From Shewanella japonica (GTDB taxonomy: Bacteria > Pseudomonadota > Gammaproteobacteria > Enterobacterales > Shewanellaceae): a stretch of 64,000 nucleotides of DNA. Where the stretch lies: assembly GCF_002075795.1 (NCBI RefSeq), contig NZ_CP020472.1, positions 3,083,001 through 3,147,000 of the forward strand, in the 5' to 3' direction. Below, piece by piece: positions 39,222-48,755 of this stretch; position 1 is the first letter of the stretch, and every line of letters starts with the position of its first letter. A program made the translations under genes and the position numbers. Below the pieces are notes generated by a model. The model was not told where the DNA came from, searched no databases, and worked only from the letters and a program-made list of their open reading frames with translations.

Positions 39222-39591
39222 ATTAGATCTGCCGTATCAATTTGGTGAAAACAACAATTCATCTCGGTGTTGAACCTTGAGCTGAAGCTTACCTGCTGAA
39301 CAAGTAATGACTTTATTCATAACACCCAATAAGAAAGGATAAATTGCGCTTTTGTAATATCAGTCTATTACTATCTTTAGTAATCACTAAGCACAAAATG
39401 CTGATTTAGCGATGGTCAGACCATCGAGCTCATTGAAGCGTGCTTAACTAAGACATTGTTATATAAGCAGATGCTTTATTATTATAATTGAGTTAACTTT
39501 AATAACTAAAAGGAATAACGAATAACAAAGTATCACTGTTAAAGCCTCTTAAACCGATTATCATTAGACAATGCCAACATAGGAGCAAACC
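39222..39591. other. 370-bp divergent spacer, FabH-like to cysK
   Basis: No supported gene. It should hold promoters for both flanking genes; a perfect 17-bp palindrome is at 39410-39426. Confidence 0.45.
39410..39426. promoter_or_regulatory. 17-bp palindrome upstream of cysK
   Basis: CGATGGTC-A-GACCATCG, a perfect 8+1+8 palindrome, 166 bp before the cysK ATG and 189 bp before the FabH-like gene. It looks like an operator for a dimeric regulator; I cannot name the regulator. Confidence 0.5.
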
Positions 39592-40557
39592 ATGAGCAAC
39601 ATTTACGAAGACAATTCATATACGCTAGGTAATACCCCACTAGTGCGCCTTAATCGAGTAAGCAATGGTAAAGTGTTAGCCAAAGTTGAAGCACGTAATC
39701 CAAGTTTCAGTGTTAAGTGCCGTATTGGTGCGAACATGATTTGGGATGCTGAGAAAAAAGGCACCCTAACAAAAGAAGTAGAATTAGTAGAGCCAACTTC
39801 TGGTAACACAGGTATTGCACTTGCATATGTTGCAGCTGCTCGTGGTTACAAACTTACCCTTACTATGCCAAACACAATGAGTCTTGAGCGTCGTAAGTTG
39901 CTTAAAGCACTTGGTGCTAACCTTGTGTTAACTGAAGGCGCTAAAGGTATGAAAGGTGCGATTGATAAAGCCGAAGAAATTCGTCAATCAGATCCTGCTA
40001 AGTACTTAATTCTTGGTCAATTCAGTAACCCAGCTAACCCTGAGATCCACGAGAAAACAACGGGTCCAGAGATCTGGAACGATACTGACGGTGACGTTGC
40101 AGCATTTGTAGCAGGTGTTGGTACTGGTGGTACTATTACAGGTGTAAGTCGTTACCTTAAAGCACAGAACAAAGATATTGTTTCTGTTGCAGTAGAGCCT
40201 GTTGACTCTCCTGTTATTGCACAAGCAAAAGCAGGCCAACCACTTCAACCTGGACCACATAAAATCCAAGGTATTGGCGCAGGTTTTATCCCTGGTAACC
40301 TAGATTTAGAGATGGTTGATTTAGTAGAAGCCGTCAGCAACGAAGATGCTATTGCTATGGCTCGTCGCCTAATGGAAGAAGAAGGTATCTTAGTGGGTAT
40401 TTCTTCAGGTGCTGCAGTTGTAGCTGCAAACCGCATTGCTGAAAAGCCAGAATTTGCAGGTAAGAACATTGTTGTAATCCTACCATCAGCTGCAGAACGT
40501 TACCTGTCATCTGCACTATTTGCAGGCGCATTTGGTGACAGCGAAAACGTACAATAA
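39592..40557 (+). CDS. cysK: Cysteine synthase A (O-acetylserine sulfhydrylase)
   Basis: CysK makes cysteine from O-acetylserine and sulfide with pyridoxal phosphate. The Schiff-base lysine is in [14 protein letters not shown]; the PLP/substrate loop is [15 protein letters not shown]; the phosphate-binding motif is [14 protein letters not shown]; the end, [13 protein letters not shown], is typical of CysK. Length 321 matches (E. coli 323). TAGGAG precedes ATG. Synonymous codon use looks highly optimised, as expected for a well-expressed gene. Confidence 0.97.
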   Translation: MSNIYEDNSYTLGNTPLVRLNRVSNGKVLAKVEARNPSFSVKCRIGANMIWDAEKKGTLTKEVELVEPTSGNTGIALAYVAAARGYKLTLTMPNTMSLERRKLLKALGANLVLTEGAKGMKGAIDKAEEIRQSDPAKYLILGQFSNPANPEIHEKTTGPEIWNDTDGDVAAFVAGVGTGGTITGVSRYLKAQNKDIVSVAVEPVDSPVIAQAKAGQPLQPGPHKIQGIGAGFIPGNLDLEMVDLVEAVSNEDAIAMARRLMEEEGILVGISSGAAVVAANRIAEKPEFAGKNIVVILPSAAERYLSSALFAGAFGDSENVQ

Positions 40558-40581
40558 TAAACAATCAAAGATTGTTTTAAT

Positions 40582-40607
40582 AAAAGCCCAGCAATTGCTG
40601 GGCTTTT
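40582..40607. terminator. Terminator downstream of cysK
   Basis: Stem AAAAGCCCAGCA / TGCTGGGCTTTT with a T-run. A second smaller hairpin (AAACAATC / GATTGTTT) precedes it. Confidence 0.9.
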
Positions 40608-40877
40608 TAATATCTATAACATTTCACAATCATCACTTAACCTGTTTCAAAAACGACGAACGCTGTTCATTACAATAATTTGTCCGTCGCATTCTTAGTA
40701 CACCGACATTAAAGAACACTTCTGATTGTCGCTATCAACTCCTATACTAAACATTGATAACCAAGATTGATTCGCTGTCGTATCGATATTTTTTATAACT
40801 GTAGAGCTAGATCAAAATTTGCTTTTGTTGTGTCTGATACTATCGCCGAAATTTTCTAATCATCCCAACATCCCTAT
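40608..40877. other. Spacer upstream of the methyltransferase gene
   Basis: About 270 bp after the cysK terminator, 320 bp from the cysK stop. No gene found. It should contain the promoter for the methyltransferase; I see no convincing regulatory motif. Confidence 0.4.
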
Positions 40878-41951
40878 ATGTCTTTTTACCAATCTCCTAA
40901 ATCTATATCCGCTTATGACGCTAAGTTTGAAGCCCAAAAAATTGCCTTCGCTCCTGTTAGTTTCCAAGTGGCCCGTTGTTTAAGCCAGTTTGGCTTACTT
41001 GCACAAATCGATAAAGCTGGAGAAGCGGGTATCAGCCTTACAGAATTAACTAACAACAATGACCTTTCTGAATACGCCATTCACGTGTTACTGGATATGG
41101 GATTAAGCATGGGGATATTTTGGTGTAAAGATGAGTTATATCGATTAGATAAAACAGGATATTTCTTACTGCATGACGATATGGCATCCAAGAACCTGAA
41201 CTTTATCCATGATGTTTGTTATCAAGGTTTATTTGAGCTAGAAGCATCGCTTAAACAAGGAAACGCAGCGGGATTAAAACACTTAGGAGACTGGGACACC
41301 ATTTACCCAGGATTAAGCCAACTGCCAGAACAGACAAAACGTAGTTGGTTTGAATTTGACCATTATTATTCAGACCACGCATTTGACAGTTTACTGCCAA
41401 TGATTTTCAAATCTCAGCCACAACATATAGTCGATGTCGGTGGCAACACAGGTAAATGGGCATTCGCTTGTACTGGCTATGATGCCAACGTCAACGTCAC
41501 CATCATGGATCTACCAGGGCAACTAGCCGTAGCGATGGAAAACGCACGCAACAATATGGTCGATGGTAGAGTGTTTCCATTTGAAACAGACCTATTAGAC
41601 CCAAGCAAACCATTTTTTGAAGGCGGTGATTTATACTGGATGAGTCAGTTCTTGGACTGTTTTTCAAAGCAGCAAATTATCACCATTTTAAAACGCACAG
41701 TTGCCGCAATGAAACCTAACAGTGAACTGTGTATTTTAGAAACTTACTGGGACAGGCAACCTTACGAGGCAGGAGCATATTGCGTAAACGCCACATCACT
41801 TTATTTTACCGCAATAGCGAATGGCTATAGCCGCATGTATCACAGTAAAGATATGTTAAAGATGATCAGTGAAGCTGGTCTTTACGTTGATGAAGACATC
41901 GACAATATTGGCTTAGGGCACACCTTATTACGTTGTAAGGTAAAACCATAG
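40878..41951 (+). CDS. Class I SAM-dependent methyltransferase (O-methyltransferase-like)
   Basis: A 357-residue protein of the acetylserotonin/hydroxyindole O-methyltransferase type. The N-terminal ~100 residues form a winged-helix dimerisation part (VARCLSQFGLLAQIDKAGEAG, ISLTELTNNNDLSEYAIHVL). The SAM-binding motif I is HIVDVGGNTGKWAFACT (~190-205), acidic motif II MDLPGQ, then DLYWMSQFLDCFSKQQI, as in these enzymes (with the catalytic His replaced by Gln/Phe; QFLDCFS instead of xxHxxF). Start ATG 40878 has a poor ribosome site but an upstream in-frame stop at 40857-40859 rules out a longer form. Substrate unknown. Confidence 0.82.
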   Translation: MSFYQSPKSISAYDAKFEAQKIAFAPVSFQVARCLSQFGLLAQIDKAGEAGISLTELTNNNDLSEYAIHVLLDMGLSMGIFWCKDELYRLDKTGYFLLHDDMASKNLNFIHDVCYQGLFELEASLKQGNAAGLKHLGDWDTIYPGLSQLPEQTKRSWFEFDHYYSDHAFDSLLPMIFKSQPQHIVDVGGNTGKWAFACTGYDANVNVTIMDLPGQLAVAMENARNNMVDGRVFPFETDLLDPSKPFFEGGDLYWMSQFLDCFSKQQIITILKRTVAAMKPNSELCILETYWDRQPYEAGAYCVNATSLYFTAIANGYSRMYHSKDMLKMISEAGLYVDEDIDNIGLGHTLLRCKVKP

Positions 41952-42547
41952 GCTAAACTCCACATTGTTTACACTTATCAAACTGTAACACCATTGAGTA
42001 ATTACGTTAAAATCTCTCCATATTGGCAAACGCTTGAATTAAATTTAACATTTACATTCAAGCGATATTGCCTACAAATCCAGTAAACACCTGCCATACA
42101 GCGCTTGTTAAATAGTGATTAACCTCACAAAATCAATTTCGCAACATTAAATTTAACGCCTTTTCACTAATACATTTTGCAACATCTTCAAACGTCACCA
42201 CTTTCGTTGAAGCTAATTATGCGTGACATTTCTTTACCGTAGCTACACAAAAAATCCACATTTGCGTTCAAAAAACAACCCGAGCGAGCATTATCCATTC
42301 AGTTACACCCTCTTATCGTTCGTAACAAGATGTGACATCAAACACTCATGTTAATTTCAGAAACAAAAACAAGACATAATCACAACAAAAATAACAACTT
42401 ACCCCTGTAACAGCCATGTTGCCAATGTTATTTAAGTATGATTTTATCCACCTTCCGCAAAGACCTGTTAACCCCATTTACAAGTCAACAAAGAGATTTA
42501 CTAATTAAAAACGCGGCTTTGATAAAATCAATATAGGAAGAGATGAG
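41952..42547. other. 596-bp spacer upstream of the TonB-dependent receptor
   Basis: No gene found. It is AT-rich and holds an inverted repeat CGCTTGAAT / ATTCAAGCG (42031-42039, 42056-42064), a possible terminator or leader hairpin of the upstream gene, and a lone TGTGA near 42332. No binding site could be named for the downstream gene. Confidence 0.45.
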
Positions 42548-45226
42548 ATGCAGCTTAATTCAAAAGTAGCCAATGCAATTCGCATAGCATTGGTTGGCGG
42601 AGCATTCACCGCAGCGATAAGTTCTCCAGTAGTGCTAGCTGCTGAAGAAGGTGCAGATGTAGAACGCATTCAAATTACTGGTTCACGTATTAAACGTACC
42701 GACTTAGAAACAGCGACACCTGTCACTGTTCTTAGTGCAGACGATATGGCAAAGCAAGGCTTTACCACTATCCAAGATGCACTGCAAAACTTAACGTCGA
42801 CCACAGGAGCCATGACAACTCAAGAAGTCCATGGTTTCACTCCTGCAGCATCTTCAATCAGTTTACGTAACGCAGGTGCAAGCCGTACATTAACGCTTAT
42901 TGATGGTAAGCGCTTAAATCAGTACCCAAAACCAGCAGGCGGAACGGATAACTTCGTAGATACAGCTAATTTACCAATGGAAGCAGTTGAAAGAATTGAG
43001 GTTCTTCAATCTGGTGGTTCTGCAGTTTACGGTGCAGATGCTGTTGGCGGTGTGATTAACATTATCTTGAAAAAAGATTTTGACGGTGCAGCCCTTAAAT
43101 ATCGTCATGGCGATACTATGGAAGGCGGCGGAATGAATGATCGTATCGCGCTTTCATTAGGTTCTTCAAACGAGAAAGGCAACGTATCAACCTTCATTGA
43201 GTTCAGTAGCAATGAAGCATTACAAGCTACAGATCGTGAAAACTTCGGTTTACACACAGATAAAGTGCCACACAGTGACTACTCACAATACAGCTCTTAT
43301 GGTGCGCGTATTGCCGGTACAGGCACAGGGGCTCGTTCACTGTCGCCTCAAGAATGTACTGATGGCGGCTTCTTCTGGGATGATGCACGCAGCATTTGTG
43401 GTTTTGACCGTTCAGAATGGCGTGACTTAGAGCCAGAAAGCTATCGCTTTATCAGTACAACCAACTTTAACTATGAACTATCTGACGATATCACTTTCTT
43501 AGGTCGTCTTGATTTTGCTAACGCTAAATCAACCACCAACTTTGAACCAATGGCAATTGATGATTACGATATCAATGTTTCAGGTGATGACTTAACCGTG
43601 AGCTACGGCGATTTGATGAGCAAGACATTCAGCAAATCAACCGGGCTTGGTGGTGACTTCGCTAATGCTACTGATGGCGATTACTACTATGTTCGACGTC
43701 TACACGAATTTGATAACCGTAGTGGCGAAACGAACACCAATAACTACTTTTTCTCAGCAGGTCTTCAAGGCGTTTTAGCTGATGAGTACGACTGGGATAT
43801 GTCTGTAAACTACGGCCGTACCAACGTCGATGTTTACCGCAGCGGTTTTGCAACTGTTGGTGGCATGTTCGATTACATCACTGCAGGTGAAAACGGTAAT
43901 TCATTACTTGAAAATATGTCTGACGAAGATGTTGAAGCAGCGTCTTACTCTCCATTTGAGCGTGCTCAGTCAACTCAAAAGAACGTTCAAGCAAACATCA
44001 CTGGTATGGCGTTTGAAATGCCTGATGGCGATGCCATGTTTGCATTTGGTGCTGAATACACAGAACAAGACTATGAAACAGAATCTGATTCTGAAACCCA
44101 AAATGGTTCAGTGCTAACAACAGGTGGTTCATCTGGTGCTGGCGAACGTGATTTCTGGGCAACTTATGCAGAATTAAGTGTCCCATTAATGGACGAATTA
44201 ACAATCGCTGCGGCGCTTCGTTACGATCACTACAGCGACTTTGGTGGCAATTTATCACCACAAGTAACCGTAGAATACCGCCCTGTTGACGAGTTATTGG
44301 TTCGTGGTTCTTGGAGTAGCGTATTCCGTGCCCCTGATATGCACCGTGTATACGGCGATGCGACAAACGGCTTCACTACAGTTATCGACTTTAAACAGTG
44401 TCAAGCAATGGGCGGACAGCCTGGTGTTACTAACCCAGATCCAACCATCAATGAAATTTGTAATGAGCTTCACATTGACACCACAACTGGTGCAAACAAA
44501 GATCTAGAAGCAGAAACAGGCTACACAGCTAACATCGGTGCAGTTTGGGGTGGCGATAGCTTAGAAGCATCGATTGACTTATGGGAATGGAAACTTGACG
44601 ACATGGTAAGCGATATTAGCGCTTCGACTGCCGCTCAAGAATACGACACCTATGAAGATATGATCACTCGTGATGCAAGTGGCACAATCACTCACATCAA
44701 CACTGTGGCTCAAAACTTAGCGTATCAAAAAGTGCGTGGTATTGATTTAACAGCTGGTTACAGCTGGGACTTCAATGATATGGGTGAATTACGAGTTAAC
44801 TTTAATGGTACTTACATTTTGTTATCTGAAGGTCAGTTAAACCCAACTTCAGATGTTGATGACGACATTGAAGACGGCGGATTACCTCAGTACCGTGCCA
44901 ACATGATCTTCACTTACTTCATTAATGACTTTGAAACCACGCTAGGTGCTTACCATACAGCACGTATGCACGGTGTGTCTTACAGCTCATTCATTGATGA
45001 TGACGAGTTCAGCGAAGAAGATTTAGAAGTCGCATCACAGACTAAATGGAATCTAACATCGGCTTATAACTTCACAGATAACATGAAGTTAACGGCTGGT
45101 ATCGTCAACCTATTTGACGTAGGTCCTAACTTTGACCCAACTAACACATCATGGCCTCACTACCCTCGTAGCGTCTACAACGCTCGCGGACGTGAATGGT
45201 TTGTTGAAGGTGAAGTTAAGTTCTAG
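42548..45226 (+). CDS. TonB-dependent receptor
   Basis: An 892-residue outer-membrane receptor that takes up large nutrients with TonB-ExbBD energy. A signal peptide is cut after VVLA (AEEGADVERIQ). A TonB-box-like segment (VERIQITGSRIKR) precedes a plug domain (VTVLSADDMAKQGFTTIQDAL, LRNAGASRTLTLIDGKRL, RIEVLQSGGSAVYGADAVGG). The ~700-residue barrel ends in Phe (EGEVKF), the normal C-terminal. Cysteines in QECTDGGFFWDDARSICGF suggest loop disulfides. The type is the family of receptors used for peptides or oligosaccharides in Shewanella/Alteromonas; ligand unknown. AGGAAGAG ribosome site upstream. Confidence 0.92.
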   Translation: MQLNSKVANAIRIALVGGAFTAAISSPVVLAAEEGADVERIQITGSRIKRTDLETATPVTVLSADDMAKQGFTTIQDALQNLTSTTGAMTTQEVHGFTPAASSISLRNAGASRTLTLIDGKRLNQYPKPAGGTDNFVDTANLPMEAVERIEVLQSGGSAVYGADAVGGVINIILKKDFDGAALKYRHGDTMEGGGMNDRIALSLGSSNEKGNVSTFIEFSSNEALQATDRENFGLHTDKVPHSDYSQYSSYGARIAGTGTGARSLSPQECTDGGFFWDDARSICGFDRSEWRDLEPESYRFISTTNFNYELSDDITFLGRLDFANAKSTTNFEPMAIDDYDINVSGDDLTVSYGDLMSKTFSKSTGLGGDFANATDGDYYYVRRLHEFDNRSGETNTNNYFFSAGLQGVLADEYDWDMSVNYGRTNVDVYRSGFATVGGMFDYITAGENGNSLLENMSDEDVEAASYSPFERAQSTQKNVQANITGMAFEMPDGDAMFAFGAEYTEQDYETESDSETQNGSVLTTGGSSGAGERDFWATYAELSVPLMDELTIAAALRYDHYSDFGGNLSPQVTVEYRPVDELLVRGSWSSVFRAPDMHRVYGDATNGFTTVIDFKQCQAMGGQPGVTNPDPTINEICNELHIDTTTGANKDLEAETGYTANIGAVWGGDSLEASIDLWEWKLDDMVSDISASTAAQEYDTYEDMITRDASGTITHINTVAQNLAYQKVRGIDLTAGYSWDFNDMGELRVNFNGTYILLSEGQLNPTSDVDDDIEDGGLPQYRANMIFTYFINDFETTLGAYHTARMHGVSYSSFIDDDEFSEEDLEVASQTKWNLTSAYNFTDNMKLTAGIVNLFDVGPNFDPTNTSWPHYPRSVYNARGREWFVEGEVKF

Positions 45227-45263
45227 CGTTAATGTAATACAACTTTAAGTGTCTCCCGACTCT

Positions 45264-45296
45264 AACGGCATCAAAAGTATCTGATGCCGTTTTTTT
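45264..45296. terminator. Terminator between the TonB receptor gene and YfcC-family gene
   Basis: Stem AACGGCATCA / TGATGCCGTT, loop AAAGTATC, followed by seven Ts in the receptor direction. Confidence 0.88.
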
Positions 45297-45306
45297 ATGG
45301 CTTTGA

Positions 45307-46884
45307 TTAACTAAACCCAAAGTAATGAGCAGCAACAACCGTCATACTAGATAGTACAAATAAGCCCACCATAAAGCGCCAAATAAACTTAAACCAATTG
45401 CCCCAATCAACACGACATACCCCTAACGTCGCCATTAAAGAAGCAGACGTTGGTACCAATACATTGGTAAAGCCATCACCTAATTGAAACGCTAACACCG
45501 CAACTTGACGGGTCACTCCGACAAGATCAGCAAGAGGCGCCATTAAGGGCATAGTTAACGCTGCTTGACCAGAGCCTGAAGTCACAAAGAAATTAAACAC
45601 CGACTGAAACAACAACATAAACCAAGCTGAAAGTGCTGTAGGTAATTGGCCAATGACATTCCCTGCACTGTGCAAAATAGTGTTCAGAACACTCGGTTCA
45701 GCAGCGCCAGCACCGCCGAGTAATAACAAGATGCCAGAAGCACAACCTACCAATACTGCAGGCTCAAGCATCGTGCCTGCACCGTGCTTAAAACTCACTG
45801 CAACCTTATTCATATTTAAACCATTTAGGTTAAATACAACCCCAATCACCCCCACGATAATTCCCATCGTAAAGAACTGGCTAGCAATTTCTGGAATAAA
45901 CCAAGCATGTGCAATCACGCCCCATATCACCCAGGCAATTGTGCCTACTATAGTCAGTAGCACTAAAATATCACCAAGATTAAAACGACTGTCTTTGACA
46001 TGACCTTGCTGGTTATCACGGAAAAATTGATCCGACTCGTAACTAAAAGATGCTGTTGGCGTTTGTTGAATTTTACTGGCATAACGCATAGTAAAAGCAA
46101 TACCAATTAGCGTGAAACCAAGCCACATTATGGCACGAACACCTGCACCAGAAAGTACAGGCACCCCAGCAATGCCTTGTGCAATTGCCACACTAAATGG
46201 GTTCATCCAAGAGCTGGCAAAACCAATTTGAGTTGCAACATAAGTCACCATCACAGTACAGATGGAGTCGTAACCTAATCGAATCATTAACGGGCAAATA
46301 ATAATCGCAAATGCAATTGCCTCCTCGCCCATTCCAAATACTGCGCCGCCCAATGAAAACAAACTGAATATCACCGGAATAAAGAGTTTTTCATTGCCTT
46401 GAGTTTTATCAATTAACCGCAAAATACCGTTATCTATGGTGCCCGTTGCCATCACGACACCAAAGGAGCCTCCAATGACGAGCATGAACATAATCACCCC
46501 GATGGCGCTGCCCCATTTAGAGCCAGACACCATACCTTCAAAGGCAAAATTAAAAAAACCAACCTCGCCATGACCTTCAAACAACGAGATAGGCTCAACT
46601 TTAGGCTCGCCAGCATCATCTAAAGCATATTGAAACGAATTAGGGTCGATTACCGTGCGTGTTTTTTCTGCTCCGTCGATAACATAATGAGCATCTAGAG
46701 TAGAAAAAGAACCGATAGGGATAATATAGGTCAGCAACGCAGCAGCAAGAGCAACAAAAAAGATAATCACCAAGGTATCTGGCATCTGCTTTGTGGTGTT
46801 ACCCGTCAAATTGGTGGACTGTGCTTGAGGCGAATTGCCTTGGGATGAGTCGGAAGTTACTGGTTCTTGATGTGGCGAATTCAT
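45307..46884 (-). CDS. YfcC family (C4-dicarboxylate anaerobic carrier-like) membrane protein
   Basis: A 525-residue inner-membrane protein with ~12 hydrophobic helices. The N-terminal ~35 residues are a Q/S/P-rich cytoplasmic tail, then KQMPDTLVIIFFVALAA. A conserved core, MGEEAIAFAIIICPL, GFASSWMNPFSVAIAQGIAG, and the late block SGSGQAALTMPLMAPLADL with LGDGFTNVLVPTSA, fits YfcC/AbgT-like carriers of PF03606. Predicted role: uptake or exchange of dicarboxylates or amino-acid-like anions. Substrate is not readable. Ribosome site weak. Convergent with the TonB receptor, separated by a terminator. Confidence 0.85.
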   Translation of the reverse strand: MNSPHQEPVTSDSSQGNSPQAQSTNLTGNTTKQMPDTLVIIFFVALAAALLTYIIPIGSFSTLDAHYVIDGAEKTRTVIDPNSFQYALDDAGEPKVEPISLFEGHGEVGFFNFAFEGMVSGSKWGSAIGVIMFMLVIGGSFGVVMATGTIDNGILRLIDKTQGNEKLFIPVIFSLFSLGGAVFGMGEEAIAFAIIICPLMIRLGYDSICTVMVTYVATQIGFASSWMNPFSVAIAQGIAGVPVLSGAGVRAIMWLGFTLIGIAFTMRYASKIQQTPTASFSYESDQFFRDNQQGHVKDSRFNLGDILVLLTIVGTIAWVIWGVIAHAWFIPEIASQFFTMGIIVGVIGVVFNLNGLNMNKVAVSFKHGAGTMLEPAVLVGCASGILLLLGGAGAAEPSVLNTILHSAGNVIGQLPTALSAWFMLLFQSVFNFFVTSGSGQAALTMPLMAPLADLVGVTRQVAVLAFQLGDGFTNVLVPTSASLMATLGVCRVDWGNWFKFIWRFMVGLFVLSSMTVVAAHYFGFS

Positions 46885-47092
46885 TTACAGTCCATTTTTA
46901 AGTTATTGTTATATGGATTAATGCCAACACATTAGGCATTTTTACGACACTGGCATACTACAATAGCTAATAAAAAATTCCCATATGCTTTGAAATCGCA
47001 CCGAAAATAAACCGTAATTGAGTTATTGAACCACAGCATTAGCTGTCGAGTGACAGTCTGATTTTCAGTGAGATTTAAGCAGCGATTCAAAT

Positions 47093-47521
47093 TCACTTTG
47101 TATTTAAATTAACCACCATTTTTTGCGCAACAGTTTGAAAAAGAGTTAATTCATCATCAGCTAGCCCTTGCGTCATTTGTTGATATATCTGTTTATCAAT
47201 CTGATTAATCTTACCCATGATAAGCTGACTTTCTTCGGTTAAACGCAAACATTGACTGCGCTTATCTTCTGGGTTCGGCTCTTTCACAATCAAGCCCTGA
47301 GTGATTAACGTGTTCAGTAACCTTGTTACCTGGGCTTTATCTCGATTTAAGAAGTTAGCAATGTCTATCGCTGTACACGGTGATTTTTTATTAATTATTT
47401 TAAGCACTCTGACATGCATTGGCGCCACATCTATATCAAGTTGTTCAATATTATCATGCAGTTGCCTTTTCAATACATGTACTAATTGAAACAAACCTTC
47501 TAAGGATTTTCGATCTTGCAT
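47093..47521 (-). CDS. MarR family transcriptional regulator
   Basis: A 142-residue winged-helix repressor of the MarR family, which dimerises and binds palindromic operators, released by small ligands or oxidation. The winged helix shows SPCTAIDIANFLNRDKAQVT, RLLNTLITQGLIVKEPNPED and KRSQCLRLTE. It keeps one Cys in the DNA-binding domain that could sense oxidants. The start is ATG 47521. Divergent from the DUF2798 gene; two GTTGA-N5-TCAAC palindromes lie between them, so it probably represses both itself and the neighbouring operon. Confidence 0.9.
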   Translation of the reverse strand: MQDRKSLEGLFQLVHVLKRQLHDNIEQLDIDVAPMHVRVLKIINKKSPCTAIDIANFLNRDKAQVTRLLNTLITQGLIVKEPNPEDKRSQCLRLTEESQLIMGKINQIDKQIYQQMTQGLADDELTLFQTVAQKMVVNLNTK

Positions 47522-47541
47522 AATTCACCTCCACCAAAAAC

Positions 47542-47591
47542 TAGTTGACATTATCAACCAAAAAAGAATATAGTTGACATTATCAACCAAA
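47542..47591. promoter_or_regulatory. Two 21-bp direct repeats, probable MarR operators
   Basis: Copies at 47542-47562 and 47571-47591 are identical and each has the palindrome GTTGACATTATCAAC. They start 29 bp apart, near three helical turns. The first copy covers a -35 (TTGACA 47545-47550) and a -10 (TATAGT 47569-47574, 18-bp spacer) for the rightward gene, so binding should block that promoter. Confidence 0.8.
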
Positions 47592-47622
47592 TTAAGCCGA
47601 ATCACAAGACAGGAGGATAACA

Positions 47623-48138
47623 ATGAATCCACAAGCCGTAATGACCTCTTCGCAAATTGAACAAGTTAATGAGCCTAAAGTGAGTCAACAAAAAGCCTCG
47701 ATTATCGTAAAAATACTCACAGTTATGGGAATGATGTCACTCATGGGCGGCACATTAACAGGCTTCATGACTTATATAAATCTTGGCTTGAGTGACACCT
47801 TTTTTGCAGACTGGTTTTCTGCTTTTGCTTTAGCTGCGGTCACTATCATGCCAATCGGTTTTACATTAATGGTGGTACTGACCAAACTCACCGAGAAATA
47901 CCTGCCTCATACAAGTGAAAAAGTACGCAATGTATTAATCGGTCTCACGATGGCCTGTCTTATGGAATCGGGCATTGCCTTATCAACTGTCATTAACAAT
48001 ATCGGAATCAATGATATGCCTATCCTGCTTTCTACATGGGCGCAAACCGTGCTGGCAGCCATACCCGTTGCTCTTGTCATGATGATAACCGTCTCATTAA
48101 CGATAAAGCCTAAAGTCGAAGCCATTCTTAAAAGCTAA
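47623..48138 (+). CDS. DUF2798 family membrane protein
   Basis: A 171-residue inner-membrane protein with four hydrophobic helices. The duplicated core MMSLMGGTLTGFMTYINLGL and WFSAFALAAVTIMPIGFTLM, then TWAQTVLAAIPVALVM, is the DUF2798 signature (small membrane family of unknown role, often beside MarR-type regulators). AGGAGG lies 5-10 bp before ATG, a very strong ribosome site. Operators for the divergent MarR protein cover its promoter. The 3' end is 89 bp before the DUF3861 gene. Possible job: small-molecule export or membrane stress; not established. Confidence 0.75.
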   Translation: MNPQAVMTSSQIEQVNEPKVSQQKASIIVKILTVMGMMSLMGGTLTGFMTYINLGLSDTFFADWFSAFALAAVTIMPIGFTLMVVLTKLTEKYLPHTSEKVRNVLIGLTMACLMESGIALSTVINNIGINDMPILLSTWAQTVLAAIPVALVMMITVSLTIKPKVEAILKS

Positions 48139-48227
48139 CCTTGATTTTAGCCTGGTTATTCAAAACATCATCAGTCATTTTTTATCGTGATAAATCCAGT
48201 ATCACACTACATATAAAGGTATTAATT

Positions 48228-48554
48228 ATGAATACGATTTTACGCAAAGGTCATCAGTACCGTATTACGATTGAAGAAATCAATCTAGCTGATAACCAAA
48301 CCGGTCAAACGTTAGATTTTGAATTTCAAGATAGAGAAGATGTACTGAATGTCGTTGAAAAACTGCAAAAAGGCAGCGGCCTTGAGCCTCAAGAAGCCAC
48401 TAAAGTGGCATTGGGATTAAGATTATTGGGCCCGATAATGATGCAAAACCGCAAGCATCAACTATTCGCCGAGTTTATGCCACATTTTAAAAACTTTATG
48501 CATCATCTAAAAAGCACTGTTAAACAGGCAGTAAAGCAGCAAGCGATTAATTAA
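48228..48554 (+). CDS. DUF3861 family protein
   Basis: A 108-residue soluble protein. GHQYRITIEEINL, then DFEFQDREDVLNVVEKLQ and KVALGLRLLGPIMMQNRK match the DUF3861 family, which has no known function. I start at ATG 48228, with AAAGGT upstream; the longer frame from 48141 has an unrelated hydrophobic N-terminus. It follows DUF2798 and probably shares its MarR-controlled transcript. Confidence 0.7.
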   Translation: MNTILRKGHQYRITIEEINLADNQTGQTLDFEFQDREDVLNVVEKLQKGSGLEPQEATKVALGLRLLGPIMMQNRKHQLFAEFMPHFKNFMHHLKSTVKQAVKQQAIN

Positions 48555-48580
48555 TGTGCCATAAGTTTGTAAGAGGATTG

Positions 48581-48673
48581 ATGGTAGATCGCCTAATTAT
48601 AAATTGTCTAAATGTAAATCACTTAGCTGTAAATAGCGTTGTAACTGGCGATGCTAACATCGATCACTCTTAG
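48581..48673 (+). CDS. Candidate 30-residue ORF after DUF3861
   Basis: ATG 48581 has a strong AGAGGATTG ribosome site and is open for 30 residues (MVDRLIINCLNV ... NIDHS), followed by a terminator at 48706. The codons look plausible but the sequence holds short repeats (TGTAAAT twice), and I recognise no family. It could be a small peptide of the DUF2798-DUF3861 transcript or chance. Confidence 0.3.
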   Translation: MVDRLIINCLNVNHLAVNSVVTGDANIDHS

Positions 48674-48705
48674 CTGATTTAAATTGGTTTTGAATGAATC
48701 AATAC

Positions 48706-48733
48706 AAAAAGCCCAGCATTTGCTGGGCTTTTT
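48706..48733. terminator. Bidirectional terminator between DUF3861 module and focA
   Basis: Perfect 13-bp stem AAAAAGCCCAGCA / TGCTGGGCTTTTT with a 2-base loop. It ends both convergent units. Confidence 0.92.
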
Positions 48734-48755
48734 AAAGAGGGTAATTTGATAACGT

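Noticed and set aside
39237..39320. A 27-codon minus-strand ORF starting MNKVITCSAGKL, similar to the start of the FabH-like protein (MNKVVISGSGLY).
   Set aside because: Weak ribosome site, unusual residues after the first ten, and it ends before the real gene. It may be a decayed duplicate of the gene start, but the match is too short to support.
43668..44507. Several ORFs of 60-122 codons on both strands inside the TonB receptor gene.
   Set aside because: They are shadow frames of a gene with clear family motifs and have no ribosome sites or domain signals. The same applies to similar frames inside nrdD, pta, sbcC and pflB.
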